A DNA stretch of 64,000 bases from NCBI RefSeq assembly GCF_003597395.2, contig NC_133782.1:8696372-8760371 (forward strand), in the 5' to 3' direction. The notes under the pieces are model-generated. The model did not search any database. It saw nothing but the letters and a program-made list of their open reading frames with translations, and had not been told where the DNA came from. Source of the stretch: Chelonoidis abingdonii. Its lineage: Eukaryota; Chordata; Testudines; Testudinidae. This document shows positions 26,976 through 38,935 of the stretch, piece after piece. A program made the position numbers and the translations under genes. Numbering within the stretch: position 1 is the first letter of the stretch; each line of letters starts with the position of its first letter.

Positions 26976-27339
26976 AGGAAGGCTCTATATCATAGAGCCA
27001 GTCTCTTTCCAGTGCTGCAGTATGGGGGTGAGAGAGAGGAGGCCCTAATTTCCTCAGTGCTGCTACATAGTGATTGGGAGGTGGCTGGGAGAAATTGTAG
27101 AGGTGGCCCAGGAAAGGCTGGTGGCTCAAGAAGGGATGAGAAAGAAGAGTTGAAAGTGAGAGGAAGAACTTTCTCTAGGGTGGGCGAGGGAAAAAGGGGA
27201 CAGATAACGTATAAAGGAGTTAAGAGATGGGTGAGCTCAAGATGTAGAACAGTGGGGGAAATGAGTAATGGGTTGAAAGAAATGAAGGTGCCTGAAGAGA
27301 AGGAGAGCAAGGATGGAGAAACAATGTTCAATAATTAAC

Positions 27340-27645
27340 TATGGAGTAGGGAATGGATAACAACGAATAGGAGTGAGGAAGAGAAGAGAAGGGTGGAGGG
27401 TAATGAAGAGAGAAAGGAAAGATGAGAAGAAAAAACATACTGTCAGTCTGTAAAACTGAGGATTTTTTTTTCAAAAAAGAAATGTAGGGGGTAAAGATAG
27501 AATAAATAAAATGTAGATATACAGAGAGAATAGTAGTAACTTGGAAGAAAGAAAGTGGAAGGAGAAGAAGACAATGGAAGAAGGAGATGAAAGGAAAGAA
27601 ATAGAAAAGTTAATAAAGAAATGGAAAAAAGAGAAAGAAAAGCCT
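27340..27645 (+). repeat. Purine-rich low-complexity tract
   Basis: About 300 bp almost entirely A and G on the plus strand (GAAGAGAAGAGAAGGG-type runs), broken by a few pyrimidine islands. Confidence 0.75.
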
Positions 27646-28043
27646 CAAACCACAGAGGCTATTAGTGTCAGAGCCAGGGTCATAACTGAGTGCTCAAACC
27701 ACTTGGAATAATAATGCATTTAGGAAGGTGAAAACTTTTATTTAATATAGGCTGATAACACAGTAATTGAAGTGATATAGGTACAGTCACCAGGCAGTAG
27801 GTTTTCAACACAGGGGATTAGATTTTGCCTCTAGAACAATAATATAGGATTCCTAAATTCTATTGTGTGCTATTAGGTTCTTGTACTGTGCTCATCATTG
27901 TTGTATCTGAGCACCTCTAAAGAAAAACAAATCTACAGCAGTTACAATTTGTAATTGTACAAACCCTACCGCTGCTCAAAAATATAATAAAAAAACAGGA
28001 GCATTAAACCAGGTTACTATCCATACATGATATACTAAGAAAA

Positions 28044-28481
28044 CATGGTGTAGGGGACTGCGGAAGACTGTGTCACGGCCTAGCTAGGGTGGCTCCGCTT
28101 TCTCGGCGGCCTTGTGAAAAGCCCCTGCTTGCTAAGTGGCCGGTCATTGTAGGACACAGCATGCCAGTTATAACTTGCTTTTAACTGGTTGAAACCAGTT
28201 TGTATGGCCTTAGGCCAAAGGGCGGACATAGCCTGTGGAAAATCCCTTTTTGCATATGTATGAGTTGCTTTTGTATTGTGTATATATAGCTGTATGCTCC
28301 CGGTCCGCCTTTGGACTCCGACCCAGGCCGAGCTGAGCTTCGGTGCTGGGTTCCCCGCCTAAGTGACAGCAACGCCCAGGGTCCCCGTTGCGGATGTGTC
28401 ACTTTACCTTCATTAAAGCCAAATAACTCATTGTGTGTGTGGGCCTTGTCCTTGCAGAGCACTCAGGCACGTAACACATGG
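28044..28481 (+). mobile_element. Solo LTR of an endogenous retrovirus-like element
   Basis: A 428-bp unit (28049-28476) begins TG and ends CA (TGTAGGGGACTG... to ...CACGTAACA) and is flanked by CATGG direct repeats (28044-28048, 28477-28481). Inside are a TATA-type box (TATATATAG, 28281), an ATTAAA poly(A) signal (28412-28417) and a GT-rich stretch after it, in LTR order. No internal viral genes or second LTR are next to it, so it is a recombined solo LTR. The family is not identified. Confidence 0.78.
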
Positions 28482-29324
28482 TAAACAAAAACTGCTTAAC
28501 TGGGTACATGAAAATATAGCTAACCTTAAATAGCCCCAACACCTTCATCATTTTATTTATACAGCCACGGTTTCTATAACATGCTAGGACGTTTTTCAGT
28601 GCAACATTGGGCCCAGAAGAGGCTGGTTTTGCCAAGTTTACTGAGGTCTTACTGTGTGCATTCTCATTGTCCAGCTTGATTTTATGCAGAAATTCAGGGT
28701 GAGTCAAATTTCAGGTTCCTGACAATAGGAGCAAATAAGAGATTTGAGCTAATAAGAGCCCAGTTTCTCACCATAGCTTTCCCACAACTGTTTTTAAAAA
28801 ACCTCAAAGGAGTATGAAAACATCCCTCTCTTTCATAGGGCAGAGGGGATTGAGAGAACCAATCAGTAAAGAACTACAGGTTCTAGACTAGTTTGCTTGT
28901 AAAGCAATGAGATAACAGTGATGAGTTTAATACCTAGATTAAAGAAGACAAGATAAATTTAGATAGATAGGAAGATGGTGGAATCTTGTTTGAGAGTGAT
29001 TTTATTATCTATAAATAGGACATCAGTTGCCCCACAAGATAATTTATGTTGAGGGGAGATGGAAATAATGAAAACATGGGCAGGGAATTTTGGGACACGG
29101 TCAATTAAAAAAATTATTACAAATATTATTACAAATAAACCCAGAGATTAGAGAGAAAATATTTTTTATTTTCTAGTTTGTTTAATCTGTGGTTTTGGTG
29201 CCAGTGTATATGTGTCTTTCATACATCAAGAGGTGAGAGAAAAAGTTTTATTAAAATAGAAAATGTGATTGTACAACTATGAACATTGGCAGGGGGATGT
29301 GATTTTTGATACAGTGATTTTTTT

Positions 29325-29398
29325 TGACTTTGTATTTGTACAGTGCCTAGCACAATGGAGTCCTCTACACGCTATGGTGCTATATGTATTAAATAAGA
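29325..29398 (+). mobile_element. L2-type tail fragment
   Basis: 'TTTGTACAGTGCCTAGCACAATGGAGTCCT' matches the L2-type 3' motif GTACAGCGCCTAGCACAATGGGGTCC that is common in reptile genomes. Confidence 0.55.
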
Positions 29399-29669
29399 AT
29401 AGTGTCTGAAAATGGAGGTTACGCACCTGTAATTGGAGGTTTTTGTGATGGACTGTTCACATTCACAGGGTATACCAATGGTGCATCCTAGACTGGTTCA
29501 GGCTGCACTTTTGGTGCATCTTATGAAAAGGAATATACAGAGACCATTCAATGAACTACTTTTAACTTCTTCTTTGAAACTGTTTAGATTTCAAATTAAC
29601 TATGGACCCCTAATGCAATGGGGAAAGGAGGGACCCTATATTTATTTCATTTAATAAAAATAATACTTT

Positions 29670-29885
29670 TTAGACATACATAACTACCTTTTGTCAGATG
29701 ATCTCACAGTGCTTTACAATAATTAATTAATTCATCCTAACACCACCTCTCTAACGTGTTTATATTTATATTACATACAGGGAGATGAGGTATAGAGTGA
29801 CATACCCAACTTTAGCTCAGTAGCAAAGCCAAGAACAGAACCCAGGAGTTCTGAATCTCCAGTCTCTAAACAATGAACCATAACT
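29670..29885 (+). mobile_element. L2/MIR-type fragment
   Basis: 'ATGATCTCACAGTGCTTTACAATAATTAATTAA', 'GGGAGATGAGG' and 'AGCAAAGCCAAGAACAGAACCCAGGAGTTCTGA' follow the L2/MIR order: a core of CAAAGTGCTTTACAA, then GAGGCACAGAG, then AGAACCCAGGAG. Confidence 0.6.
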
Positions 29886-29889
29886 GTTG

Positions 29890-32800
29890 TTAAAAGTATG
29901 CAAGAATATAACAGCCTGAGCATCTTTTATGCTGAAGTTGTTCTGAATCAGGTGAGGCAGGATTGACTAAACTATTTTGGATATTTAGATGATGATTGTT
30001 CACAGGACGGGAGGCTGTTAATTTAAAGAGAACCTTTCAAAAGGTGGGTTAATTGGTAAAATGAATGGGATATAAAAGACTGACTCAGCTCAACCTTGCT
30101 GTTATGATGATACACACTGAAGACAAAGAACCTGAGGCTGGAAATAATTAGGGTACAGTGCTAGCTTTTCAAGAACAGTGGGGAGTCCTGAGTCTAGGAT
30201 GTGAAAACTTGCAATTGTGTGTTTTGCTACATAGTTTGCTTTGCTCTGCTCTTATGATCTTGGGCTGCAAAGCACTTGTGGTGTGAGTCTCAGTACACCT
30301 ATGCTCCTCTCACAGCTTTGCTGACTTAAAAGAAGATAGAATGGAGGCAGGATTTCATGAAGTTTTCAGGCAGAAAGTGAGTAAAGAAACAAGAGTGAAA
30401 GAGAGATGTAGTACCTAAGGTTGAATGCTGAGAAGTTATAAGATGATAAAATAGAGATGAGGTGGCCATAAACTCATCTGTGGGAAATGTAATACTACAA
30501 AGATTAGTCTGTAAATAAAAAGTTTCTGAGCTTAAGGTCTGCATTAACTGGAATGGCAAGAGTCCATGAATTTTTGCCCTACAGTTTGTAACAGTGATAA
30601 CTCATGCTCTAAATCCAATTCCTTGTGTACAAGTGTCCAGATTACAAACCCACTATCACACTGGACCAGCATTTAAATTGTGGAGGGGAGGTAGTGGAGT
30701 GTCACAAAGGGTCACAGAGCTGGCAAAAATGAAAAAGCAAAGCAAGTTGCTGAGGTGTGCACTGAAGCACTATCTTACCAAAGCTGCTACATCCTGATTA
30801 TGAGACGATGCCCTCACAACGTTTTTCAGACACCTTTAAACACTGCATTTGATGCTGACTAGTGACCTTATCAAGTAGCCTCAGTATAGAGACTAGAGAA
30901 TAGAGGAGAGTGGAGAATGAAAACTCACTCCTTATAGATGATTCTACAGAACAAGTCAAAGACATGTTAGTGAGCACATATATATTAATCTCTGTGGAAC
31001 ATCAACAGAATAGAAAGCTTCAGTATTCCATATAAAGAAGCCTACATACCAAATTCTGAAAAACTTATCATTTTATCTGAAAACTCAAAAACCTTTCAAA
31101 GAGCTCTAAAAATAATATTGCTACTTCTCCTTCTACATTAGACCAATTTTTTGAGCAGGATGAGTCACAGTTGCATTGAACACTAGTTCACTGGCACCAA
31201 GTTTTAAGTAGAGGATGAAATAGGCTCCTGCCACCCATTCCTCTTGTTAGAAGAAAGCACTTTATACAATAAGTGTGAGTAAGGAGGACATAAGGGAAAG
31301 AGAGTTCTTTTGTTAAATGTTTCAGTGTAGAGACCTGAATAGCATTAATTCTCTGCAATAGACTCAGCGCTGGAGCCAGAGATATTAATCTCTCTCACCT
31401 CACCTGCAAGTCACTAGTAGATTCTCTTCCTTTCTATTCAATGGGGGAGCAGACCATCTTATGTGGAACTAGGCATCATGCTCATTCTTTCCACACATAA
31501 CACTTGCTGCAAGATCCATAGCTTGATTTTTCTCTACAATAGTTCGTGAATGTGTTGTAAAAGGTATGTTTCAAAAACGACTTCGAGGATGTGAGTAAGT
31601 TCTCATTGTTTTTCTGCCAGGGTGTTCTTTTTTTTTTTTTTTTTGTATTTTATACTTACTATAAAAATGCAGCTTATCTCTAAATGGGATGTGGGTTCAA
31701 ATTGTATCTCTGTTTCAAGGTCCTGGGAACAGCAATAAGTCCCCAAAACAATAACCGTAATAACAGGAGGGTTTTAATGAAGCTTCAGGAGGCAGATTGT
31801 TTATTTTATTTAATTGTTATCTTGTGGAAGCCAAACTCTAGATCAGTCTCTGATTAGAATTCAGTTCCTGCACTGTCTTTCTGAATTGTCAGCTGTGGCT
31901 GTTGTTTCTCCCTAATGTAGTGGCACCTTAGAGTTTGCATGTGCATTTGTAAGTTGTGACCTTTACTACTTCAAAGTGTTTTGTATTATTGCCCTTATTA
32001 TATTAATACCTCACATTACTCTTACAGCTGGACAAGGGTTTTGTGGTTAATGACCATTAAAGTGTAGTTCTGCCCTGAAAAGTGGCTCCAATAACATATG
32101 AGATTTAGTATTCATATTTTCTCACTGCTTTCCACATCAAATTTCCTTAGTTTACAAGTAAAATGATTTTTTCCCCCTAATTGCCACCCACACAGACACA
32201 TCCTGGGTTCTTTCCATCTCACTCATAATCATTAGCAGTAATTTACTATGCCCATAATGCTACCTATGCCAACCTCATTTAGATTTACAGTTGTCACTGA
32301 GGCATCATATGAAGACACCTTTGCACAGGTGTAATCAAGGGCATTAATTGGCCTGAATAATCTTAAGTACTAATGATGCGTGAGCTAGAAAGAACCCAGT
32401 TTGGGTTTGGCGTGCACGGTGCCAATGTGAGTTAGACTGAAAATAAATCAGTGAGAAACAGTGAATTGGAACCCCATAATGATGTTGTATAGAATCACTG
32501 GTTAGGCTAGAACTGTCCTGTAATAGAATGGCAGTGTTCCTTACTGATGTCTACAGGTAAAAGGTTACATTGATTCTACTGTCTCATTGAATAGATGACT
32601 CATTACTCCGCCCAGGTATAATAGAGGTGGGTGTGGCACTACAAAAAAGAGAAGATATGATGCAGGTTAAGTAATCTTGAGCTAGAAACCTCAGAAGAAA
32701 TAAAGTATGGGAAAAAGCCTTGAGATGAACTTTATTTTATTAATTTCTTTAATAGAGCCAAACCTCAGGAAGAGGGTGAGTTTTTGATTCTATACAACCT

Positions 32801-33860
32801 ATGTTTACCTGCCCAGAAACACTGAAAATCTCTGTATTATCAGAAGAAAAGTAATGATGAAGGGAGCTTGATGTAGCCTGTCAAGGTTTTTGGAGAAATA
32901 GCATTCCAGAGGTGATGGTGGTATATAGTGACTTCAGTTTCTAGTGGACTTGTGGTTCACATCATAATTTAGCATAGTTGTTGGGAATCTCAGAGGGAGA
33001 CCAAAGAATGGAGAGAAACTTATTCCCTCCCGCTTTAAAGTGGTCCTTCCAGAGCTGTTGTGTTAGGCTAAATAGATAGGGGATAAGTAACAAGAGTAGA
33101 TTAATTTAAGAAGTTTGTTTTTGTGCCAGTCTTCCCAGTGATGTAAGCAAAATGGCTTACTAGAAAGTTTTTTGGGTTTTTTTTGGTTTTTTTTCAAGTT
33201 ACCCAGGAGGGATGTGAAGCTGTTAAAGGTAATTCAGAGACTATCTAATACAATAAGTAATTCAAACTAAGTTTAAAATCCCCTTTGTTTATTTGTGTTA
33301 TATGTGTTTTGAAAACTTAAGATACTTGTCTTGGAAGCCTCTCTCTGCTTACCAAATTCTGTTTTACTAATGACTTTAATTGTATGTAAGTGTTCTGTAG
33401 TATTAAGACTATTTTATATTCTCACGTTGCAGTGGGATGCCATGGTAGACTTGACATTAACTTTTGATTTATAATTTTATTGTTCTCTGGGTACTGTGTG
33501 TTCATGCTTCAACTGTGCCAGGCTACCAAGTAGTAAAATTGTACTTAGCTTGCTTAATATTAAGTTTAAGGAATACTAATGGCACAATAAACTTCTTAGT
33601 TCACTGAACTGATTATTGCAGGAGAACTGGATGTTTGTTTTGCTCTGTGGACAATAATTAAGGGAAACAAAAACAATTTGACTTTCTGACAAAAGACTGA
33701 GGGTTATACTTACACATTCTTTATTGCTACCTCTATTACTATTCTTTTTAAAATAGTGTTTTATGCAAATTACCACCTATCTAGTAACACATACATAGAC
33801 TGTTTACACAAACACATGGTTGGCTGTCCTCTCTGAAAAATTAACTAATAGTTATTACAG
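29890..33860. other. Intergenic, nothing assigned
   Basis: No exon, RNA gene or clear transposon end was recognised. A T17 run lies at about 31628-31644. Sequence is AT-rich with ordinary complexity. Confidence 0.5.
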
Positions 33861-33869
33861 GTATTGTTA

Positions 33870-34810
33870 AGTATCAGAGGGGTAGCTATGTTAGTCTGGA
33901 TCTGTAAAAGCAGCAAAGAATCCTGTGGCACCTTATAGACTAACAGATGTTTTGGAGCATGAGCTTTCATGGGTAATGCCCACTTCATAGATGCATGTAG
34001 TGGAAATTTCCAGGGCAGGTATTATATGCAAGCAAGCTAGAGATAATAAGGTTAGTTCAATCAGGGAGGATGAGGCCTGTTCTAGCAGTTGAGTGTGAAA
34101 ACCAAGGGAGGAGAAACTGGTTTTGTAGTTGGCAAGCATTCACAGTCTTTGTTTAATCCTGAGCTGATGGTGTCAAATTTGCAGATGAACTGAAGCTCAG
34201 CAGTTTCTCTTTGAAGTCTGGTCCTGAAGTTTTTTTGCTGCAGGATGGCCACCTTAAGGTCTGCTGTAGTGTGACCAGGGAGGTTGAAGTGTTCTCCTAC
34301 AGGTTTTTGTATATTGCATTCCTAATATCTGATTTGTGTCCATTTATCCTTTTCATAGAGACTGTCCAGTTTGGCTGATGTACATAGCAGGGAGGGCAGC
34401 TTGCATATGATGGCGTATATTCATTGTGGACGTGCAGGTGAATGAACCGGTGATGGTGTGGCTGACTGCTTAGGTCTGTGATGGTGTTGCTGGTGTAGAT
34501 ATGTGGGCAGAGTTGGCATTGAAGTTTGTTGCATGGATGTTCCTGAGCTGGAGTTACTATGGTGTGGTGTGCAGTTACTGTGAGAATATGTTTCAGGTTG
34601 GCAGGTTGTCGTGGGCAAGGACTGGCCTGCCACCCAAGGCCTGTGAAAGTGTGGGATCTTGTCCAGGATGGGTTGTAGATCCCTGATGATGCGTTGGAGG
34701 GGTTTTAGCTGGGGACTGTATGTGATGGCCAGTGGAGTCCTGTTGGTTTCTTTCTTGGGTTTGTCTTGCAGTATTGTTGTGACTCTGCAATCATGACAGG
34801 AGTATCATGA
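33870..34810 (-). mobile_element. Penelope-like retroelement, 3' fragment with decayed GIY-YIG endonuclease region
   Basis: On the minus strand, shifted frames recover a reverse-transcriptase C-terminal part (YSPQLKPLQRIIRDLQPIL near 34720-34665), a cysteine-containing linker (CQLCPHIYTSNTIT, about 34475-34520) and a GIY-YIG-type end (INGHKSDIRN, about 34318-34347). This matches the Penelope-like layout of RT followed by GIY-YIG nuclease. Several frameshifts and stops break it. The terminal part (33870-33990) is the sequence ending 'AGACTAACATAGCTACCCC', often seen alone in turtle genomes. Confidence 0.75.
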
Positions 34811-34814
34811 GCAA

Positions 34815-36165
34815 CCTCATGAAGAAAAGCACTACTATAAAGAGACAATTTAGAACATAAGAATCTAAAAGTCCACCTGGGTGTATCATCTCCTTTGAAT
34901 TGGCGTTTGTACCCTATTATGTATTTTGAGGGGTAAAATATTTGTTTGACTCCTTTTTAAACTTACACTAGTTTCTTCTTTTGCTGCCTATTGTATTTTA
35001 TTCTATATTTCAATCATTCCTTCCTTCTGAAGTTTTGGAAGTGTAGGGTGTGCTAAAGCATGAAAAATGGGGGAGGGAAACATGGGAAGATCCTCAGACT
35101 CCATTAGAAAAGGAGATTTCCTCTTAAAAAGATGGGGTGAAGGAGAGTTGTATGCCTAAATCTGCAAACTAACACATGCCTGTTTCTTCAGTAGGGACCG
35201 GCCTAGTGTTCTAAGTCTGACCTGCTTTGTTATAATGTACTTGGGGCCAGATTCAGCCACTGTTATTCTCAATGAACAGCACCTTACTCTGCAAGTTGGC
35301 CCACTGATTATTCTCCAACAGTCAGATTCTACCAGCCTGAAAGCACAAGTTGTTCTGGTTTTTATTTTTTAAGAAAGTTATTCCAACTATTATAAGTTAA
35401 GTCCACAAACATTTTAGACTGTTGCAACATTAATAAAAACACCTGTTTAATAGCCCTCTTATACTATGATTTTTCATTGTCTGAGCCAGCTCTGTGAAGG
35501 AGCTATGGTGCTATTATTTTAATCAATTTCATGTCATCATAACATTTACAAAGAGAAGGAAGGAAAAAAGGCAGAGTCTCAAGAAAATTGATATGACTTT
35601 GTCATTTACTTTTGGGGTTCCAAATTTAGAAAATTATTAGATACAATTTAATACATTTCTCTCCTGCTCACTTGCATCTTCTAGAATTGAATAAATTGAT
35701 ACACACTACACTCTTTACCTTAGCTGTATGGTTCAACACCTCTTGCATCCACTTCTCTTCATAATGTCACTGAGATCAGTCTGTTGCTGCCATGAAAGAT
35801 TCTGTAGTGGCCCATAGTGTTTGATAAAGTCATTTGGTAGGCTTATAGTTTGGGTCTTGAACATAGCAGATTGATGATTTAACCATCTCTGTCACCATCT
35901 AATAAAGGGTGAAAGGCATGCTCACACAATTGGCCAGTTCTTCCAGCTCAAAAACTAATGGAGTCTGGATTTTGATCTAAGCATTGTAGACATGCTGAAA
36001 GCTTTGACAAAAGCTCTTTGGGCCATCAGAACCTTTCAGTAGTAAGCCATAATGTGTATTTTCAGGTGCAAGACTGTCCTGCATATACTGCCACTTATTG
36101 CTCAATTTAATTATAAGAGCATAAGGGCAGAGAATCTCTTATTTTATGTTTGTGCAATGTCTCTG
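34815..36165. other. Intergenic, one palindromic MITE fragment, otherwise unassigned
   Basis: 35226-35340 starts GGGGCCAGATTCAGCCACTG and ends near CAGTCAGATTCTACCAGCCTG, resembling a palindromic reptile MITE with 'GGGCCAGATTCTGCC' ends. Nothing else was recognised. Confidence 0.45.
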
Positions 36166-38133
36166 TAAGGGTATGTCTACACTACGGGATTATTCCGATT
36201 TTACAGACAATCTGTAAAACAGATTGTATAGAGTCGAGTGCAGGCGGCCACACTAAGCACATTCATTCAGTGGTGTGCGTCCATGTACCGAGGCTAGCGT
36301 CAATTTCTGGAGCATTGCACTGTGGGTAGCTATCCCGTAGCTATCCCATAGTTCCCGCAGTCTCCCTCGCCCATTGGAATTCTGGGTTTAGATCCCAATG
36401 TATGATGGTGGAAAAACAGTGTCGCGGGTGATTCTGGGTAAATGTCGTCACTCAGTCCTTCCTCCGTGAAAGCAATGGCAGACAATCATTTCACTCTCTT
36501 TTTCCCTGGGTTGCCCTGGCAGACGCCATAACATGGCCACTATAGAGCCCGTTTTGCCTTTTGTGACTGTCACCGTATGTGTACTGGATGATTCTGACAG
36601 AGGCGGTACTGCAGTGCTACACAGCAGCATTCATTTGCCTTTGCAAGGTAGCAGAGACGGTTACCATCCGTATTGCACTGTCTGCCATTGTAAATTGGAG
36701 ATGAGATGACGGTTATCAATCATTTTGTACTGACTGCTACTGTCATAGGTGCTCCTGGCTGGCCTCGCTGAGGTCGGCTGGGGGTGCATGGACAAAAAAT
36801 GGGAATTACTGCCCAGGTCATTCCCTTCTGTATGTTTTGTCTAAAAATAGAGTCAGTCCTGTCTAGAATATGGGGCAAGTCTACTAGAGAGCCAGAGAGC
36901 AGAGCCGCTCCGGATCAGAGCCCCAGAGATCCTGCAGAAATGATGAGCTGCATGCCATTCTAGGAGGTGCCCCTGCAACAACCCCACTCGTTGCTTCCCT
37001 CCTCCCCCAGCCCTCCTGGGCTACCGTGGCAGTGTCCCCCCATTTGTGTGATGAAGTAATAAAGAATGCAGGAATAAGAAACACTGACTTTTTAGTGAGA
37101 TAAAATGAGGGGGAGGAAGCCTCCCGGTGCTATGATAGTCCAGGCAGTACAGAATCTTTTCTTTAGACATGAAAGTGTGTGTGGGGGGGGCTAATAGAGC
37201 TCAGCCTCCAGTTGCTATGATGAGGACAGTTACCAGCCGTTCTGTACCACCTGCTGGGAATGACTGGGAGTCATTCCCATTTTTACCCAGGTGCCCCCAG
37301 CCAACCTCACCGAGGCCAGCCAGGAGCACTCACAGGATGATGACGGTTTTCCACCATTTTGTACCATCTGCCATCAGGAAAAAGAGGGGAGGGGATGCTG
37401 CTGTTCAGCGCTGCAGCACTGCGTCTACCAGCAGCATGCAGTAGACATACGGTGACATTGAAAAATGGCAAGAAACGATTTTTTCCCTTTTCTTTCATGG
37501 GGCGGGGGGGTGTAAATTGACGAGATATACCCTGAACCACCCTGGACAATGTTTTTGACCCTTCAGGCATTGGGAGCTCAGCCAAGAATGCAAATGCTTT
37601 CCGGAGACTGCGGGGACTGTGGGATAGCTGGAGTCCTCAGTCCTCCCTCCATGAGCGTCCATTTGATTCATTGGCTTTCCGTTACGCTTGTCACGCAGCA
37701 CTGTGCTGAGTCCCTGCGGTCGCCTCTGTCTATCATAGCCTGGAGATTTTTTTAAATGGTTTGTCATTTCATCTTCTGTAACAGAGCTCTGATACAACAG
37801 ATTTGTTTCCTCATACAGCGATCAGATCCAGTATCTCCCGTACGGTCCATGCATCCGAGTGTATCCGAGTTCGGATTGCTTTCCAGAGCAATCACAATGG
37901 TGCACTGTGGGATACCACTCAGAGGCCAATACCGTCGATTTGCGGCCACACTAACCCTAATCCGACATGGCAATACCGATTTCAGCGCTACTCCCTTCGT
38001 TGGGGGGGAGTACAGAAACCGGTTTAAAGAGCCCTTTATATCAATATAAAGGGCCTCGTGTGGACGGGTGCAAGGTTAAGTCGGTTTAACGCTGCTAAAT
38101 TCAGTTTAAATGCGTAGTGTAGACCAGGCCTCA
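36166..38133 (+). mobile_element. PIF/Harbinger non-autonomous element, 1.96 kb (copy A)
   Basis: Ends GGGTATGTCTACACTACGGG (from 36169) and the inverse of GTAGTGTAGACCAGGCC (to 38130). Flanks are TAA on the left and TCA on the right, a probable 3-bp duplication with one change. Subterminal parts match the 44.3-48.6 kb element in inverted orientation, including GCGGCCACACTAAGCACATT and the palindrome CCCTTTATATCAATATAAAGGG (in two halves around 38031-38053). No transposase frame remains; the short frames here are incidental. Confidence 0.85.
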
Positions 38134-38464
38134 GTGTCCTAATCTTGATTAAGGTTCTTAGACACTGCTGTCATACAAAAAATAAAATATCAGGTTCTGC
38201 TGAATGAATTTATTTATCTACAGCAACTGTTGGTTGATGTTGTCAGTTATGAAGCTATACCTGTTCTTAGACACTCATCTAGGAAAAGCAAGTCAACTCT
38301 TTACCTTCAGTCTTTCCTAATTTTCCTCTTTTTTTTGGTTGGGAGATGTGGGTGAGAATGGAGGATGGTAGAAAGCAAATGGAATAAAAGGATGACCATG
38401 ATCTAGAACTGGCAAAATCAGTCACTGTAGGAGGGAGGCAGGCAGGCAGGCATGTTGAGCAGAA

Positions 38465-38935
38465 GCTTTTCTAGAGTGGAAGGTTGGTCCAGTGGTTTAG
38501 GTACTAGCTTAGGACTTGGGAAACCTACATCGAATTCGCGCTTTACCACATACTTCCTGTGTGACCTTGTGCCGCTTAGCTTTTCTGGGTATGTCAACAT
38601 GGCTACTAGGAACTGCAGCCTGGGTTGACAGACTTATTGTAGCAGGCTTAAAAATAGCAATGTGGATGTTCTGGCTCAGGCTGGAGCTTGGACACTGAAG
38701 CCTAGGGAGGGAGCATGGACTTTGGAGCCTGAGCCCAAACATCAAAGCAAATGCCTCCACAGCTATTTTTGTACACTACCCCGATCCCCACCAACATCAG
38801 TCTGTCCACCTGGGCTATGAGACTTGCTCCCAGCAGCTATGTGAACATACTCTCTGTATCTCTGTTCCCCATCTGTAAAATGGGGATAATACTTTCCTAA
38901 TACATTATTCCCTCTCTGTTGTACCTTTGCATCCA
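38465..38935 (+). mobile_element. MIR-type SINE split by a palindromic MITE
   Basis: The left part (38465-38586, 'TTGGTCCAGTGGTTTAGG' to 'CACATACTTCCTGTGTGACCTTG') and the right part (38851-38935, 'CTGTTCCCCATCTGTAAAATGGGGATAATA') are consecutive pieces of a MIR-like tRNA-derived SINE. The insert between them is a separate element. Confidence 0.72.
38587..38850. mobile_element. Palindromic MITE inserted in the MIR
   Basis: About 264 bp whose two halves are imperfect inverted copies. GTATGTCAACATGGCTACTAGG and GGACAGACTGATG-type sequences reappear inverted on the right, ending AGCTATGTGAACATAC. TCT flanks both ends. No coding content. Confidence 0.7.

Noticed and set aside
26239..27129. Series of minus-strand frames with CHQLP-type repeats
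   Set aside because: Translation of the minisatellite; the repetition keeps frames open without selection.
38465..38586. A tRNA gene suggested by GGTTCAA-like and A-box-like pieces
   Set aside because: The pieces belong to a MIR-type SINE; no cloverleaf can be drawn.
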